Shown: positions 61,985 through 64,000 of the stretch, one piece after another | Position numbering within the stretch: position 1 is the stretch's first letter | How the letters are laid out: the number at the start of each line of letters is the position of its first letter | Source of the DNA: Cordylochernes scorpioides | Lineage: Eukaryota > Arthropoda > Arachnida > Pseudoscorpiones > Chernetidae | Length of the DNA: 64,000 bases | NCBI GenBank assembly: GCA_030710605.1 | Contig: CP092879.1 | Location: 19,130,702-19,194,701 of the forward strand | Reading direction: 5' to 3' | Program-made: the position numbers and the translations under genes | Notes under the pieces: model-generated | Database searches by the model: none | What the model saw: only the letters and a program-made list of their open reading frames with translations | What the model was told of the DNA's origin: nothing

Positions 61985-63005
61985 TCTTGATCTTGTATCC
62001 AAGAGATTCCATGCGGCTTATGTCGAGAGCCAGATTTTGCAGCTCTGGTGCCATCCTAGATATTCCATGCAGCTTTTGCCGAGAGCCAGATCTTTCGGCT
62101 CTGAGGTCATCCAAGAGATTCCGTGCAGCTTTTGCCGAGAGCCAGATCTTTCGGCTATGGTGTCATCCAAGAGATTCCATGCAGCCTTTTCCGAGAGCCA
62201 GATCTTTCGGCTCTGGGGTCATCCGAGAGATTCCATGCAGCCTTTGCCGAGAGCCAGATCTTTCGGCTCTGGGGTCATCCAAGAGATTCCATGCAGCTTT
62301 TGCCGAGAGCCAGATCTTTCGGCTCTGGGGTCATCCAAGAGATTCCATGCAGCTTTTGCCGAGAGCCAGATCTTTCGGCTCTGGGGTCATCCAAGAGATT
62401 CCATGCAGCTTTTGCCGAGAGCCAGATCTTTCGGCTATGGTGCCATCGAAGAGATTCTATGCAGCTTTTGCCGAGAGCCAGATCTTTCGGCTCTGAGGTC
62501 ATCCAAGAGATTCCGTGCAGCTTTTGCCGAGAGCCAGATCTTTCGGCTATGGTGTCATCCAAGAGATTCCATGCAGCTTTTTCCGAGAGCCAGATCTTTC
62601 GGCTCTGGGGTCATCCAAGAGATTCCATGCAGCTTTTGCCGAGAGCCAGATCTTTCGGCTCTGGGGTCATCCAAGAGATTCCATGCAGCTTTTGCCGAGA
62701 GCCAGATCTTTCGGCTCTGGGATCATCCAAGAGATTCCATGCAGCTTTTGCCGAGAGCCAGATCTTTCGGCTATGGTGCCATCGAAGAGATTCTATACAG
62801 CTTTTGCTGAGAGCCAGATCTTTCACCTCTGGGGCCATCCAAGAGATTCTATGCAGCTTTTGCCGAGAGCCAGATCTTTCGGCTCCGGGGCCATCCAAGA
62901 GATTCTATGCAACTTTTGCCGAGAGCCAGATCTTTTGGCTCTGGGGCCATCCAAGAGATTACATGCATCCTATGCCGAGAGTCAGATCTTGAAGCTCTAG
63001 TGCCA
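61985..63005 (+). repeat. 56-bp tandem array, about 18 units
   Basis: Unit 'ccatgcagcttttgccgaga gccagatctttcggctctgg ggtcatccaagagatt'. AGAGCC/GGCTCT can form a hairpin in each unit. Fifty-six is not a multiple of three, and no plus-frame stop occurs, so long overlapping open frames appear in all three frames. They are artefacts of the repeat. Confidence 0.95.
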
Positions 63006-63615
63006 CTTAAGAGGTTCTATTCAATGTCGGGGACAGATTTTACGGGCTTGGCGCCGTCTTCTTTATTGTCCCATGCAATAAACGGTCTTCACGCATTGTG
63101 TGCTCCAATTTTTCATGGAAAATTATATTAATATCCATTTTAAATAGCACCCATAACAATAATATTCATTCAATATTGAATCGATGAAAATTTTGACTTC
63201 ATTTTCTTTTTTATCCAGAGCAATATATGAATATATATTCAATAGGTCTTAACACAAATATTTTGATACACAATAATATTGAGAGCACGTTTTTGCAATT
63301 AAAACATTGAGCTATTTCTTTGAAACTTAATACCAAGCATATCTAATCATAGCAAGTTAAAATAGTAAAAATATTTTCAGAAAATCTGTTGTAGTGACAA
63401 TTACAATTAGAGGATTCTTTGGATAGTAAAGCGCTTCAGTGAAAATTTTCTTCAAAATATATCGCCCCAAATAGTTTTATTTGTTCCTGAAATCGTATCA
63501 TTTATACAATATATGTCGATCATAATAGGGAGAGGTTGAATGATATAAAGTTATTAATTGGTTATCTCCTGGCTTCATCAAAATTATTGTCATAAAATAA
63601 GCTTAATATTAGCTT
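63006..63615. other. No supported feature
   Basis: AT-rich intergenic DNA. Confidence 0.5.
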
Positions 63616-63619
63616 CGTA

Positions 63620-63870
63620 TCTACTTATATAATTGTCTTATTCTGTCTGTGTGAAGTTCACTGTGTGAAGTTCACGGATAGATTTTGGTCAGAATGGATA
63701 AAATAAAAAAAGTGTCAAGGGATCGGAATCGAACCCACAACCTTCCGCTTACCGGGCAGATGCCATGACCACTAGGCCACATGACCACAATTTATAATTG
63801 TAACAAATAGTATTTGAATCAAAACATTCAATTGGGTAAAACACGGGCGTTGCCCGGGTCATTCGGCTAG
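63620..63870 (+). mobile_element. Non-autonomous Helitron, family 2, with tRNA-like passenger
   Basis: 251 bp, almost identical to 13030-13279, including ends and the minus-strand tRNA-like module at 63713-63789. Inserted between A and T. Confidence 0.9.
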
Positions 63871-64000
63871 TTCTTGTATAAAGAGTTATTATTTCTTTGG
63901 TAGTGGGCGGAATTTTGTCAGCACACTTCGTTTCATAAGCACAATACAGATTTGATTTTGTGTTTATCACTACTGTTTTGACACAGCTTTAGTTTCATCC

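Noticed and set aside
61968-62992. Open frames of 280 and 289 codons
   Set aside because: They lie wholly in the 56-bp tandem array, overlap in all frames and show no independent coding features.

Overview
This is eukaryotic DNA from an AT-rich, repeat-saturated animal genome, most likely an invertebrate. The reasons are GT-AG split coding exons, mariner, Tc1, Helitron and LINE remnants, long minisatellites, and no prokaryotic gene layout. I cannot name the species. A mollusc, arthropod or other invertebrate would all fit.

One host gene is recognisable, on the minus strand. It encodes a multi-pass amino-acid transporter of the Aa_trans (SLC32/36/38-like) superfamily. Seven coding exons run from 51556 down to 9871, every splice phase is compatible, and together they encode about 390 residues with roughly ten membrane segments. 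A second first exon, clearly homologous to exon 1 (both 54 coding nt, both M-acidic-x-P-L-K-T, both ending GAG before GT in phase 0), lies upstream at 57836-57889. A weaker third candidate lies at 27120-27179. The C-terminal exon is not convincingly present. It may lie below base 1 or be the weak candidate at 2626-2734.

Region by region: 1-5280 holds a 44-bp minisatellite and a Tc1 relic. 5281-9900 is a 55-bp satellite whose unit matches the last 30 coding bases and the splice donor of exon 7. 9.9-20.2 kb carries exons 7 to 2, separated by a LINE with an inserted Helitron, foldback elements and short arrays. 20.2-51.5 kb is a 31-kb first intron with MITEs, a 129-bp satellite (27.4-31.0 kb), mariner and LINE relics, Helitrons, a foldback carrying a textbook type I hammerhead ribozyme fold (37378-37432), a complete but broken mariner (42260-43586), and an octamer-bearing array that runs up to exon 1. 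51.6-64 kb is the promoter side, with more MITEs, the second first exon, a Tc1 relic, a 56-bp array (62-63 kb) and a Helitron.

The most unusual points are an intronic satellite that copied a real exon end plus 5' splice site about 84 times, the hammerhead, several foldback families whose hammerhead-like cores have a co-varying stem I, duplicated first exons, and Helitrons carrying tRNA-like passengers.
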